From NCBI GenBank assembly GCA_041674745.1, contig JBAYVD010000001.1, positions 186,001-250,000 of the forward strand: a stretch of DNA of 64,000 nucleotides, given 5' to 3'. Source of the stretch: UBA2040 sp041674745. Its GTDB lineage: Bacteria; Bacteroidota; Bacteroidia; Flavobacteriales_D; Crocinitomicaceae. Below the pieces are notes generated by a model that had not been told where the DNA came from, did no database searches, and saw nothing but the letters and a program-made list of their open reading frames with translations. How positions within the stretch are numbered: position 1 is the first letter of the stretch; the number at the start of each line of letters is the position of its first letter. Of the stretch, positions 8,678 to 17,400 are shown in pieces. Both the position numbers and the translations under genes were made by a program.

Positions 8678-10414
8678 TCAAACCGTTTCCCGAATATCTT
8701 TAATATTCAACTGCAAAGTCGTTTTATCGTTCCACACATTGCTTTCTAAGGTATACAAAACATCCACCGGCAGACCAGCTGCCAGCAAATCAATTTTGTC
8801 TGCCAAATTGAATCCGATGGCTTCCAAGGAAAATGCGCAATCGGGTTGGGTTAAGCTGAGCTTCAAGTGCTTTTCTTTCAAAACTTTTGTCGCGACCGCA
8901 TAGACATTTGTGCTGAGAAATACGGGTTTCATGTTGCCTGGACCGTGCGGTTCCAACTGATCCAAGACACGTTTCAAACGGGGCAATTTCTGCAAAGATT
9001 CACCGGATTTAAAAATAGTGTTGAAATCAATTGCCAAGTCCACGTGTTCGGTAGGCGACAAATCTTCAAGCAGAATATTCGCCCGAACGATTTCTTCAAA
9101 ACGGTTTTGAAAAGCTTGTATATTTTCTTTTTTCAAGGTAAGACCAGCCGCGTGGGTATGACCGCCGAATTTTTCCAACAAATCTTCGCAGGCCAGTAAA
9201 CTTTTGTAAATATCGAAATCATTCACCGTACGGGCAGAACCAGTGAGCATTCCGTCGTTTTCGGAAAAGACAATGGTGGGGCGGAAATGTTTTTCAATTA
9301 AACGAGAAGCAACGATGCCTACCACGCCTTTACTCCAGCCATCTTTGTAAACAACTGTTGTTCGTCGAGCATCTGCGCCACCCGCTAGCGAGAATTCTTC
9401 TACCATTTCCAGGGCTTCTTTGGTGATGACTTCGTCCAAATCTCTGCGTTCGGTGTTGTGCGCATTGATATTTTCGGCAAATTGCTGAATTTTGGCTTCT
9501 TCGGATGAAATCATCAATTCTACCGAGTCGGAGCCCACGTTGATTCGTCCAGCGGCGTTGATGCGCGGTGCAAGGGTAAAAACGACATCCGTTAAAGTCA
9601 AGGGTTTCTTTTTCCCGGCAATATCGAGTAGTTTTTGAAAGTTGGGGCGCGTATTTTCGTTCAACAATTTCAATCCATGGTAGGTCAGAATACGGTTTTC
9701 ACCAAGAACGGACACAATGTCCGCACCCGTAGCGATCGCAACAAAATCTAATAGTCCATAGATTTCATCCAAGTCTCCCTTATTTTTTTGATGAAAACCT
9801 TGAATAAGTTTAAAACCAACACCGCAGCCGCACAATTCTTTGAACGGATATTCGCAATCTACTTGTTTAGGGTTGAGAATAATAGCATCTGGCAAGTCTT
9901 CTCCTGGCTCATGGTGGTCGCAAACAATGACATCGATTCCTTGTGTCCGTGCCCAATCCAGTTCTTTTTTGTTTTTGATGCCACAATCCAGGGTAATAAT
10001 CAATTGCACCCCATTTTTCACTGCTGTTTCCATTCCCTTCTGCGAAACGCCATAGCCTTCTGCGTAACGGTCTGGAATATAAAAAGTTAGATTTGTTAAT
10101 TTTTTGGAAAAATAATTGTATAATAGCGCTACGGAACTTGTGCCATCTACATCATAATCTCCGTATAATTGTACTATATCATTTTGCTTTATGGCCAGAT
10201 TCAAACGTTCGACAGCTAAATCCATGTTCTTCATAAGGAAGGGATTGTGCAGTTTTTGTAGGTCTGGACGAAAGAAATTCTGAGCATCCTGAAAGTTTTC
10301 AACGTTGCGTTGTAACAAAACTTCCGCCACGACCGTATCAACTTTCAGAACGTCGCTGAGACGATTCACTTCTACTTCGGGAATGGATTCAGCAATTAGC
10401 CAACGTTTTTGCAT
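8678..10414 (-). CDS. recJ: Single-stranded-DNA-specific exonuclease RecJ
   Basis: 5'-3' single-strand exonuclease of recombination and mismatch repair. 578 residues, normal for RecJ. DHH-superfamily motifs are in order: DYDVDG at 86-91, DCG near 143, CDHHEPG with D166-H167-H168, then APRINAAGRI, and the DHHA1 motif GGHTHAAG. The C-terminal OB-fold follows, with VDVLYTLESNVWNDKTTLQL near the end. The ATG at 10414 is only 24 bases from the start of a divergent gene, so one promoter must lie inside the other gene. Confidence 0.95.
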   Translation of the reverse strand: MQKRWLIAESIPEVEVNRLSDVLKVDTVVAEVLLQRNVENFQDAQNFFRPDLQKLHNPFLMKNMDLAVERLNLAIKQNDIVQLYGDYDVDGTSSVALLYNYFSKKLTNLTFYIPDRYAEGYGVSQKGMETAVKNGVQLIITLDCGIKNKKELDWARTQGIDVIVCDHHEPGEDLPDAIILNPKQVDCEYPFKELCGCGVGFKLIQGFHQKNKGDLDEIYGLLDFVAIATGADIVSVLGENRILTYHGLKLLNENTRPNFQKLLDIAGKKKPLTLTDVVFTLAPRINAAGRINVGSDSVELMISSEEAKIQQFAENINAHNTERRDLDEVITKEALEMVEEFSLAGGADARRTTVVYKDGWSKGVVGIVASRLIEKHFRPTIVFSENDGMLTGSARTVNDFDIYKSLLACEDLLEKFGGHTHAAGLTLKKENIQAFQNRFEEIVRANILLEDLSPTEHVDLAIDFNTIFKSGESLQKLPRLKRVLDQLEPHGPGNMKPVFLSTNVYAVATKVLKEKHLKLSLTQPDCAFSLEAIGFNLADKIDLLAAGLPVDVLYTLESNVWNDKTTLQLNIKDIRETV

Positions 10415-10438
10415 AGTGTTTTATTTTATAGTTAAGAT

Positions 10439-11089
10439 ATGAAAAATTTTGTCATCATTTGTTTCGTAGCACTTCCTTTTTTAGGCTTGGCACAAACATC
10501 GTACGAATTTTCCACGCCACTGCCTCCAGGAGGGGATGCTATTTTTGCACCGTTTCCTGAGCATTACGGGGAATACAAATCAGATCGTAGTGATATTGTT
10601 TTTGAATTATCAGAAAATGGTGTTTTTACGCTGAGTACCACCATCAATTTTGTTTCACGCGATTCCGTTTATGAATCCTCCAATTACCAAGTCCGCAATA
10701 ATTTTTTATTCGGCATCGAAGGTATTGATTCTATTCCTGTAGTATTGCAAGACAATCGTTATTATTTCGGCATTCGTCACCGGGAAGAAGTGGTAGGGCC
10801 TAATTCTAAAAATGTTTTAATTCGTGTGTCGAAACAATCGTATTTATTGAATTTCTTCGAGGACGGTGCGTACCAACCTTGCTTATTCTCTATTGTAGAT
10901 GGAGATTTGGCCATTCAATATTTTGATTACGCTACTGATACCGAAGTTTTTGCACACGTGCCGCAAAGCAAGAAAGACGACTTGAATTCAATGGAAACCG
11001 TGATTTTAAAACCACAACGTCATGATTTCGCCAACCTTAATTTTTCGGAAATGTTTGGTTCCGAAAGAAAATACAAGAAAGTACATTAA
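10439..11089 (+). CDS. Secreted protein of unknown function
   Basis: 216 residues. The first 19 form a clear signal peptide (FVIICFVALPFLGLAQ). The mature part has no cysteine pattern and no T9SS domain and is predicted to be beta-rich and soluble, with a PLPPGGDAIFAPFPEHYGEY segment at the start. I do not recognise a family. It is transcribed away from recJ with a 24-base gap and ends before a terminator-like hairpin, so it is probably a single-gene unit; a periplasmic location is the simplest reading. Confidence 0.75.
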   Translation: MKNFVIICFVALPFLGLAQTSYEFSTPLPPGGDAIFAPFPEHYGEYKSDRSDIVFELSENGVFTLSTTINFVSRDSVYESSNYQVRNNFLFGIEGIDSIPVVLQDNRYYFGIRHREEVVGPNSKNVLIRVSKQSYLLNFFEDGAYQPCLFSIVDGDLAIQYFDYATDTEVFAHVPQSKKDDLNSMETVILKPQRHDFANLNFSEMFGSERKYKKVH

Positions 11090-11125
11090 CCTTGATATAT
11101 CTATTTTTCGGAGATAGATAAGGAG

Positions 11126-11151
11126 GAGCGTAAGAAATTGCGCTCTTTTTT
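11126..11151 (+). terminator. Terminator-like hairpin after the secreted-protein gene
   Basis: gagcg and cgctc form a 5-bp stem around a 10-nt loop, followed directly by a T run. It is 36 bases after the stop at 11089. The stem is short, so confidence is moderate. Confidence 0.55.
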
Positions 11152-11273
11152 GTTGACTTCTTCTTGGGTTCGAACCCGATAGCGATCTTGCTCTGCGGTG
11201 CATTGAAGGAAAAGTCCAACCTTTTTTCATGCAGTGAAGGCTGACGATGCTTTCTGAAAGCGTCAACGAGTCC

Positions 11274-11630
11274 CTATTTCTTCTTAGAAATAAAAATGTA
11301 AATCCAAAATGCTCGCCCTAAACGTAAAATCAAAGGATAAAAAAAAAGCAACACGCCAACCATGCCCAATAGGATGAGATAAATAGAAATATCTCGTACG
11401 TAGACGGCCACAAGTAAAAAAGGCAATTCAAGAGCAACGATAATCGGGTAAGAAGTCCACAGCGCGCCAATCCAGAAACCGGGTTCTATTTCAAATATTT
11501 GACCACAACTGGGACAGCTTTCAGGCATGTCCAGGATCTTTTTGTATTGAAAGAGTCCCGGCCGGACAAACAAATTTCCTTTTCTACATTTGGGACATTT
11601 CAGTCGTAAAATAGCATACAGGTTATTCAT
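11274..11630 (-). CDS. DUF983 membrane protein with zinc-ribbon-like N-terminus
   Basis: 118 residues. Two CxxC pairs, CPKC (near residue 13) and CPSC (near residue 38), suggest a small metal-binding ribbon; two hydrophobic helices follow (WTSYPIIVALELPFLLVAV and LILLGMVGVLLFFYPLIL). The block EIEPGFWIGALW is typical of DUF983. The function of the family is not established. The gene stands alone on the minus strand. Confidence 0.85.
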   Translation of the reverse strand: MNNLYAILRLKCPKCRKGNLFVRPGLFQYKKILDMPESCPSCGQIFEIEPGFWIGALWTSYPIIVALELPFLLVAVYVRDISIYLILLGMVGVLLFFYPLILRLGRAFWIYIFISKKK

Positions 11631-11767
11631 TGTTGGGGTTTATTGTGCAATTCACGAATACGACTATTTAGGTCAACCTTTCCATTTTTTACAATGTAGG
11701 CTTTTTCTTGGGATTTCTGTTTGAAAAGATGTGTAAGAGAATGGTTTTTGGTGGGAATTGAGAAACT

Positions 11768-11912
11768 TGTCAGCACTATGATTTTTATGATTCATGTGAT
11801 TATTGGGAGTATTGTGAAGATAGATTGAATCAAAACTTTGAAAATTATTATTAACTTAAATAGGATTTAAAGCATCGGCATCAAAAAAATCAAATGAATC
11901 ACAGTGCTGACA
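11768..11912. repeat. Imperfect inverted repeat upstream of the GxxExxY gene
   Basis: The ends are perfect 10-bp inverted copies, tgtcagcact at 11768-11777 and agtgctgaca at 11903-11912. The similarity continues inward over about 32 bp per arm with repeated tgatt blocks. The element fills most of the 312-base gap between the DUF983 gene and the ATG of the GxxExxY gene; the rest of that gap shows no gene or RNA that I can support. It may be a mobile-element end or a long regulatory dyad. Confidence 0.65.
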
Positions 11913-11942
11913 AAGGGGAGTAGAATTGAAATATTACTTTAC

Positions 11943-12338
11943 ATGATAAACGAACAATATAAATATTCAGAATTAACGGCTAAAGTAATTGGATGTGCTA
12001 TGACAGTCCATTCAGCTTTGGGCAACGGATTTCAAGAAATCATTTATCAACGGGCATTGGAGATTGAATTTTCCTTGGCGGAAATACCTTTTACGCGCGA
12101 GTTTGAAATGCCCATCTACTATCGCAACGAACAAATTGGAACACGCCGAGTGGATTTTTTGGTAGACGGCATTTTGTCTGTCGAAATCAAAGCCACGACA
12201 AAATTGGAGGATGTCCATTTTGCACAAGCCATCAATTATCTGGAAGCCTAAAATTTAGAAGTCGGTTTGCTCATCAATTTTGGGGAACGGAGTTTGAATT
12301 TTAAGCGGTTGGGGAACAAGAAGTTTAAAGTACACTAG
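11943..12338 (+). pseudogene. GxxExxY-family gene broken by an in-frame stop codon
   Basis: The reading from the ATG at 11943 gives a good GxxExxY protein: VIGCAMTVHSALGNGFQEIIYQRAL near the N-terminus, then RRVDFLVDGILSVEIKATTKL and AQAINYLEA. A TAA at 12249-12251 falls where the family normally has a tyrosine or similar residue. The same frame then continues without further stops as NLEVGLLINFGERSLNFKRL to a TAG at 12336-12338, which is exactly the expected conserved C-terminus. One base change (TAT or TAC to TAA) explains this. The truncated 103-residue form could still be made. An in-frame GTG at 11904 is a less likely start because it lies in the inverted repeat. Confidence 0.85.
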
Positions 12339-12343
12339 GGTAA

Positions 12344-12377
12344 ATAAAAAAACCTTCTCTCTTTCGAAAGAAGGTTT
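12344..12377 (-). terminator. Terminator of ileS
   Basis: aaaccttct and agaaggttt pair over 9 bp around a 10-nt loop, with seven T on the minus-strand 3' side. It sits 20 bases after the ileS stop at 12397. Confidence 0.8.
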
Positions 12378-12396
12378 CATGCTCTTTTTTGAGATT

Positions 12397-15300
12397 CTAG
12401 CTCTTCACCAAAACCACCTTCGTATCCCCTTCTACCTCAATATCCGTTACCAATGCATCGCCGCTGAGTGTGGCAAATACAATGCTATCAGCTAGGACCT
12501 CGTTACAGATGAAATCGTTGTTGGCTTGGATAGCTTCTGTGATTTCAGGGGTACTTTCTAATTGGATGGAAATCCGATCCGTTACTTCAAACCCCGATTC
12601 TTTTCTGAAATTTTGAATACGGTTGACAAATTCACGTGCCAGCCCTTCTTGTTTCAAAGCAGGCGAAATGGTGATGTCCATGGCAACGGTGTAACTTCCT
12701 TCGGAAGCGACCAACATGCCTGGAATTTCTTGTGCAGAAATTTCAAAATCTTCGCGGATCAATTGGATGGATTCTCCGTCAATTTCTCCGTTCCATTCAT
12801 TGGTTTTTTCGATGTTGGCGATATCTTCTTGGGTGAAAGCCTGTACCAATTGCGCTATGGCTTTCATTTGTTTCCCGTATTTCGGTCCGATGGTTTTGAA
12901 ATTCGGTTTGATACCTTTCACCAAAACGGTGTTGCCTTCTTCCAATATTTCCAATTCTTTGACGTTCACTTCGGAAAGAATCAAATCTTGTACGTGCAAA
13001 ATATTGCTCACGAAATCTTGGTCCAATGCTGGGACTAGAATTTTTTGCAAGGGTTGGCGAACACGAATTTTCTCTTTTTTACGCAAGCCCAGAACCAAAG
13101 AAGACACTTTTTGAGCAATCTCCATTTGTTTTTCCAAGGCTGGGTTGATATAGTTTTCGTTCACTTTCGGGAAATCCGCTAGGTGAACTGATTTTAGTGC
13201 AGCATCTCCTTTGATAACTTGCAAATCGGAGTACAATTGATCCATGTAGAACGGCGCAATCGGCGATCCTAAGATAGCTATCGTTTCCAAGCAGGTATAC
13301 AAGGTTTGGTATGCCGATAACTTGTCCGTGCCTTCGTTTCCTTGTTTCCAGAATCGGCGGCGTGACAAACGGACAAACCAGTTGGACAAATGGTCGGTGG
13401 TGAAATCTTGTATGGCACGACCTGCGCGTGTCGGTTCGTAATTTTCAAAGGCATCTTGCACTTCTTTTACCAAAGAATTCAATTGCGACAAAATCCAACG
13501 ATCGATTTCCGGTCGGTCTTCTAATGCCAAATTGGCTTCTGAATAATTGAATCCATCGATGTTCGCGTACAAAGCGAAGAAAGAATAGGTATTGTAAAGT
13601 GTTCCGAAGAATTTACGTTGAATTTCAGTGATACCGTCTTGGTCAAATTTCAAGTTGTCCCACGGTTGTGCATTCGTAATCATGTACCAACGTGTCGCAT
13701 CTGGACCGTAGGTTGGCAACGTCACAAATGGATCCACGGCGTTGCCCAAACGTTTTGACATTTTCTGTCCGTTTTTGTCCAACACCAAACCATTTGAAAC
13801 TACATTTTTGTAGGCGATCTTATCGAAAACCATTGTTGAAATGGCATGCAACGTATAGAACCAACCACGGGTTTGGTCCACGCCTTCTGCAATGAAATCA
13901 GCTGGGTAGGCTCCTTCTTGGTCGATCAAACCTTTGTTTTCAAACGGATAATGCCATTGTGCATACGGCATCGAACCCGAATCGAACCAAACGTCAATCA
14001 AATCCGCTTCGCGACGCATGGGTTCTCCTTTCGAAGAAACCAACACAATTTGGTCAACATAATTTTTGTGCAAATCCACTTGCGCATAATTCTCAGTTGA
14101 CATGTCGCCAGGCATGAAATCCGCCAATGGATTTATGCTCATGATTCCAGCTGCAACTGCTTTGTCAGCAGCTGCTTTCAATTCTTCTACCGAACCGATA
14201 AAAGTTTCTTCCGTTCCATCTTCTGTTCGCCAAATTGGCAACGGAATTCCCCAGTAACGAGAGCGTGACAAGTTCCAGTCGTTGGCATTTTTCAACCAAT
14301 TTCCAAAACGTCCTTCACCTGTGGCCGCTGGTTTCCAATTGATGGTTTCGTTCAATTCAAACATGCGGTCTTTTACCTCCGTTACTTTGATGAACCAAGA
14401 ATCCAGTGGGTAATACAAAATCGGTTTGTCCGTTCTCCAGCAATGCGGGTAACTGTGGACATATTTTTCCACCTTAAAGGCTTTGTTTTCTTCTTTTAAT
14501 TGAATGGCTATTTCCACGTCAGCGGAGCGTTCAGGTGCTTCGCCTTCGTTGTAATATTCATTTTTGACATATTTGCCCGAATAATCACCCAAACCTTGAA
14601 TGAATTTCCCTTGCAAATCAACCAATGGAACGGCATTTCCGTTTTCGTCCAAAACCAACATTGGCGGCACTTCAGGCGTTGCTTCTTTGGCCACTTTGGC
14701 ATCGTCTGCACCAAAGGTCGGAGCGGTGTGTACAATTCCAGTTCCATCCTCGATGGTCACAAAATCTCCTGAAATTACGCGGAATGCGTTTTCTGGGTTT
14801 TGATACGGCAAAGCCAAAGGCATCAATTGCTCGTAACGAATTCCCACCAAATCAGCTCCTTTGCATTCGCCCAAAATTTGGAAAGGAAATTTTTTGTCAC
14901 CTTCTTTGAAATTTTCAAAATCAGCGGATTCCGAGGTTTCGAAGTAATTTTTTCCGAATTGTTTGCTCACCAAATTTTTCGCCAAAATCACTTTCATTGG
15001 TCGGAAAGTATATTGGTTGAACGTTTCCACCAAAACGTAATCGATTTTTGGACCAACCGTTAAGGCTGTGTTGGACGGCAATGTCCAAGGAGTGGTTGTC
15101 CAAGCGAGTAAAAACGTATTTTCATCAGCAGTGCCAAAGGGCGAAATAGTTCCGGGCACGATTTTAAATTGAGCCACAACGGTTGTGTCTGTTACATCTC
15201 TGTAGCTTCCGGGTTGGTTCACTTCATGCGATGACAAACCCGTTCCAGCTTTCGGGGAATACGGTTGGATGGTGTAGCCTTTGTAGATTAAGTTTTTATC

Positions 15301-15804
15301 ATAAATCTGTTTCAGCAACCACCAAACGGATTCCATGTATTTTGAATCGTAGGTTACATACGGATCTTTCATGTCGACCCAGTACCCCATTTCTTGTGTC
15401 AAATTGTTCCAGACATCGGTGTACCGCATGACGGTTTCACGACAGGCTTTGTTGTAGTCTTCCACCGAGATTTTCGTTCCGATGTCTTCCTTGGTGATAC
15501 CGAGTTCTTTTTCTACGCTCAATTCTACTGGAAGGCCGTGTGTATCCCAGCCAGCTTTTCGTTTTACTTGAAAACCTTGCAACGTTTTGTAACGGCAAAA
15601 TATATCCTTGATGGTTCTTCCCATCACGTGGTGAATTCCCGGCAATCCATTCGCGGATGGCGGTCCTTCGTAGAAAACAAAACTTTCTTTTCCTTCACGA
15701 ATGGCAATAGATTGCTCGAAAATAGAATTTGCTTTCCATTTTTCTAGCATCTTTTGCGCGACGTTGGGTAGGTCAAGACCTTTGTATTCAGGATATTTTT
15801 GCAT
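12397..15804 (-). CDS. ileS: Isoleucyl-tRNA synthetase, type 2, with GxHH in place of HxGH
   Basis: Charges tRNA-Ile. 1135 residues from the ATG at 15804 (MQKYPEYKGL); a longer in-frame reading to 15903 is rejected because a -7 box lies inside it at 15829-15836. Class I blocks are present: YEGPPSANGLP (45-55), GWDTHGLPVE, the CP1 editing domain, and the KMSKS-type GQKMSKRLGN. The ATP-binding signature, normally H-x-G-H, reads G56-I57-H58-H59, with the first and third residues exchanged. The C-terminus lacks the zinc-binding cysteines of type 1 IleRS, which together with the length places it in the eukaryote-like type 2 group. Transcribed alone. Confidence 0.95.
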   Translation of the reverse strand: MQKYPEYKGLDLPNVAQKMLEKWKANSIFEQSIAIREGKESFVFYEGPPSANGLPGIHHVMGRTIKDIFCRYKTLQGFQVKRKAGWDTHGLPVELSVEKELGITKEDIGTKISVEDYNKACRETVMRYTDVWNNLTQEMGYWVDMKDPYVTYDSKYMESVWWLLKQIYDKNLIYKGYTIQPYSPKAGTGLSSHEVNQPGSYRDVTDTTVVAQFKIVPGTISPFGTADENTFLLAWTTTPWTLPSNTALTVGPKIDYVLVETFNQYTFRPMKVILAKNLVSKQFGKNYFETSESADFENFKEGDKKFPFQILGECKGADLVGIRYEQLMPLALPYQNPENAFRVISGDFVTIEDGTGIVHTAPTFGADDAKVAKEATPEVPPMLVLDENGNAVPLVDLQGKFIQGLGDYSGKYVKNEYYNEGEAPERSADVEIAIQLKEENKAFKVEKYVHSYPHCWRTDKPILYYPLDSWFIKVTEVKDRMFELNETINWKPAATGEGRFGNWLKNANDWNLSRSRYWGIPLPIWRTEDGTEETFIGSVEELKAAADKAVAAGIMSINPLADFMPGDMSTENYAQVDLHKNYVDQIVLVSSKGEPMRREADLIDVWFDSGSMPYAQWHYPFENKGLIDQEGAYPADFIAEGVDQTRGWFYTLHAISTMVFDKIAYKNVVSNGLVLDKNGQKMSKRLGNAVDPFVTLPTYGPDATRWYMITNAQPWDNLKFDQDGITEIQRKFFGTLYNTYSFFALYANIDGFNYSEANLALEDRPEIDRWILSQLNSLVKEVQDAFENYEPTRAGRAIQDFTTDHLSNWFVRLSRRRFWKQGNEGTDKLSAYQTLYTCLETIAILGSPIAPFYMDQLYSDLQVIKGDAALKSVHLADFPKVNENYINPALEKQMEIAQKVSSLVLGLRKKEKIRVRQPLQKILVPALDQDFVSNILHVQDLILSEVNVKELEILEEGNTVLVKGIKPNFKTIGPKYGKQMKAIAQLVQAFTQEDIANIEKTNEWNGEIDGESIQLIREDFEISAQEIPGMLVASEGSYTVAMDITISPALKQEGLAREFVNRIQNFRKESGFEVTDRISIQLESTPEITEAIQANNDFICNEVLADSIVFATLSGDALVTDIEVEGDTKVVLVKS

Positions 15805-15828
15805 TGTATTTCTGTTTGTTTGAGGGTG

Positions 15829-15836
15829 CAAATTTA
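15829..15836 (-). promoter_or_regulatory. -7 box of ileS (TAAATTTG followed by CACCC)
   Basis: TAAATTTG on the minus strand, 24 bases before the ileS ATG at 15804, is an exact TAnnTTTG match. It runs into CACCC, the same extension seen at both tRNA promoters of this window. No TTG is found at standard spacing. Confidence 0.6.
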
Positions 15837-16000
15837 GTAAAATGTTGTGGAAGAAGGAAGTGAATTGTAAAAGGGATTCACGCGAAATCAAGGAAGGGGA
15901 CAATTCTTATTTTCGATTCTTCCGGCGCCGGGAATCCAATTTGAAATTAGAGTGTTCCAAATTTTCGAAAAATCCGCTATTTTTTGTCAGAACAAATCTT

Positions 16001-16031
16001 TTGATGTTTTAAATTCCTTTTTGTACCTTTC
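16001..16031 (+). promoter_or_regulatory. Promoter of the coiled-coil secreted protein
   Basis: TTG at 16001-16003, then 20 nt, then TACCTTTC at 16024-16031 (one mismatch to TAnnTTTG). The ATG follows at 16062. A GC-rich 10-bp palindrome (ccggcgccgg, 15922-15931) lies further upstream in the same gap. Confidence 0.5.
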
Positions 16032-16061
16032 AGCCCTTAGGTCTCTCTTATTTCCATATTA

Positions 16062-17132
16062 ATGAAAAAAAAAATTACCACAGTATTTGTCGTAATCCTA
16101 TTCTCCATGGGGTACGCACAGGTTCCTGACACGACGAAAGTCATTCATTCGCTGAACGAAGTAGAATGGCTATTTCCTCCCGTTGGAACAGAATCCACTT
16201 CCAAAATTCCGCTTGAAAAAGCAGAGAATGAAGAAGTGATTATGGATCTCAATGAATTGAGAATTGCCGATTCTACCTTACTATTTTTTGGCGCAAAAGA
16301 AAACAACTCCGACACAACCGTGGTTATATACAGTTGGGATCTGGACGAAATTCAAAAAAAAGAACCGGACCGCAATTCCAAAGAAAGAAAAGCATTTGAT
16401 GGTTCGCATCGGAAGGATTTTGAAAATTTGGATTGGCAAATGCTAGAATCCCGGACCCAACAGTATTTGAATGAATCCGAATCCATTTTGGGCACGCTGG
16501 TGATTGAAAATTATCCGCATCAGGGCGTTTCGGTTTTTTTAGGCGGACAGTCCAAATCGGCTCACAAAGCGTGGAAATCCTATTTGTATAAAACGAACCA
16601 CATCAATTTGAAATCGAAAAAAGCGAAGAGTTGGTTCAACCGAAAAAGCATTCCTTATTACAAAGCCTCAGATGTCTATTTGTCAAACGTAACGCACCGA
16701 ATGGGAGATTTGATTACGATTTTTCAAAAAGAAAATGGCTTGGTGAAAATGACCGTCATCTTCAAATTGGGCTATAATGTGTCCGTTAACAAAGAAAATT
16801 TTCCAGAAGAATATGCGCTTTTAAAAACCTATGTCGAACGCTTTTCGCAGATGAACTTTTTGGAATATTACGAAGAGAACATCCGCCACTTGAATCAGGC
16901 AATACAGGTTGTCAATAAGGTGGAGAAAAAAGAGACGAAAGTTTTGGAAAAGATGCAGAAAGAATTTGACCAAGCGAGTGAAAAAAGCAAATCCGACCCT
17001 TATCAAGCAACGGCCATCGAAGAACAGAAAAAATTGCTAGAAACCTTGAAGTTGGAAAGAGGAATGTACCTGTATCGAATGGGTCAATACAAGGTTAAAA
17101 ATTCAGAAATTCGCATGAATGCAGGAAGATAG
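16062..17132 (+). CDS. Secreted protein with C-terminal coiled coil, function unknown
   Basis: 356 residues with a signal peptide ending near GYAQ (residue 20). The mature protein is charged. Residues about 285-345 are rich in Lys and Glu with heptad spacing (KVEKKETKVLEKMQKEFDQA, then EEQKKLLETLKLERGMYLYR), which predicts a coiled coil. No membrane segment, lipobox or T9SS domain is visible, so a periplasmic location is likely. I recognise no family. The DUF2007 gene follows 38 bases later on the same strand and may be cotranscribed. Confidence 0.75.
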   Translation: MKKKITTVFVVILFSMGYAQVPDTTKVIHSLNEVEWLFPPVGTESTSKIPLEKAENEEVIMDLNELRIADSTLLFFGAKENNSDTTVVIYSWDLDEIQKKEPDRNSKERKAFDGSHRKDFENLDWQMLESRTQQYLNESESILGTLVIENYPHQGVSVFLGGQSKSAHKAWKSYLYKTNHINLKSKKAKSWFNRKSIPYYKASDVYLSNVTHRMGDLITIFQKENGLVKMTVIFKLGYNVSVNKENFPEEYALLKTYVERFSQMNFLEYYEENIRHLNQAIQVVNKVEKKETKVLEKMQKEFDQASEKSKSDPYQATAIEEQKKLLETLKLERGMYLYRMGQYKVKNSEIRMNAGR

Positions 17133-17170
17133 ATCCATCTTAAGTGGGATTTAATCCGTAACTTACCTAC

Positions 17171-17398
17171 ATGATTGAAGAAGGATGGGTACGCGTTTAT
17201 ACAGGGGATGATTTTACGACATCCCTTTTGAAAGTTGAGTTGGAAGATGCTGGCATTGCAGTATACGTAAGAAGTGACAAAGATGCTGGATTGCTTGCAG
17301 GCTTTGCTTCTTCGGGTTTTGCGCAAATTTATGTGCCTGCTGAAAAAGAAGAGGAAGCACAAAAATGGGTGAACGCTTTTGAAGAGAAAATGAAGTAA
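17171..17398 (+). CDS. DUF2007-domain small protein
   Basis: 75 residues. WVRVYTGDDFTTSLLKVELEDAGI followed later by IYVPAEKEEEA and a final amphipathic helix is the pattern of DUF2007 (putative signal-transducing protein), a small ferredoxin-like alpha/beta fold. Members carry no catalytic residues and are proposed to bind a partner. It ends 2 bases before the stop of the convergent S41 peptidase gene. Confidence 0.85.
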   Translation: MIEEGWVRVYTGDDFTTSLLKVELEDAGIAVYVRSDKDAGLLAGFASSGFAQIYVPAEKEEEAQKWVNAFEEKMK

Positions 17399-17400
17399 AT

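Noticed and set aside
11165..11215. GGGTTCGAACCC, resembling a tRNA T arm, in the intergenic region before the DUF983 gene
   Set aside because: No acceptor, D or anticodon arm can be built around it; taken as a chance dyad.
15805..15903. 33-codon N-terminal extension of IleRS
   Set aside because: It contains the exact -7 box at 15829-15836 and has no similarity to the conserved IleRS N-terminus.
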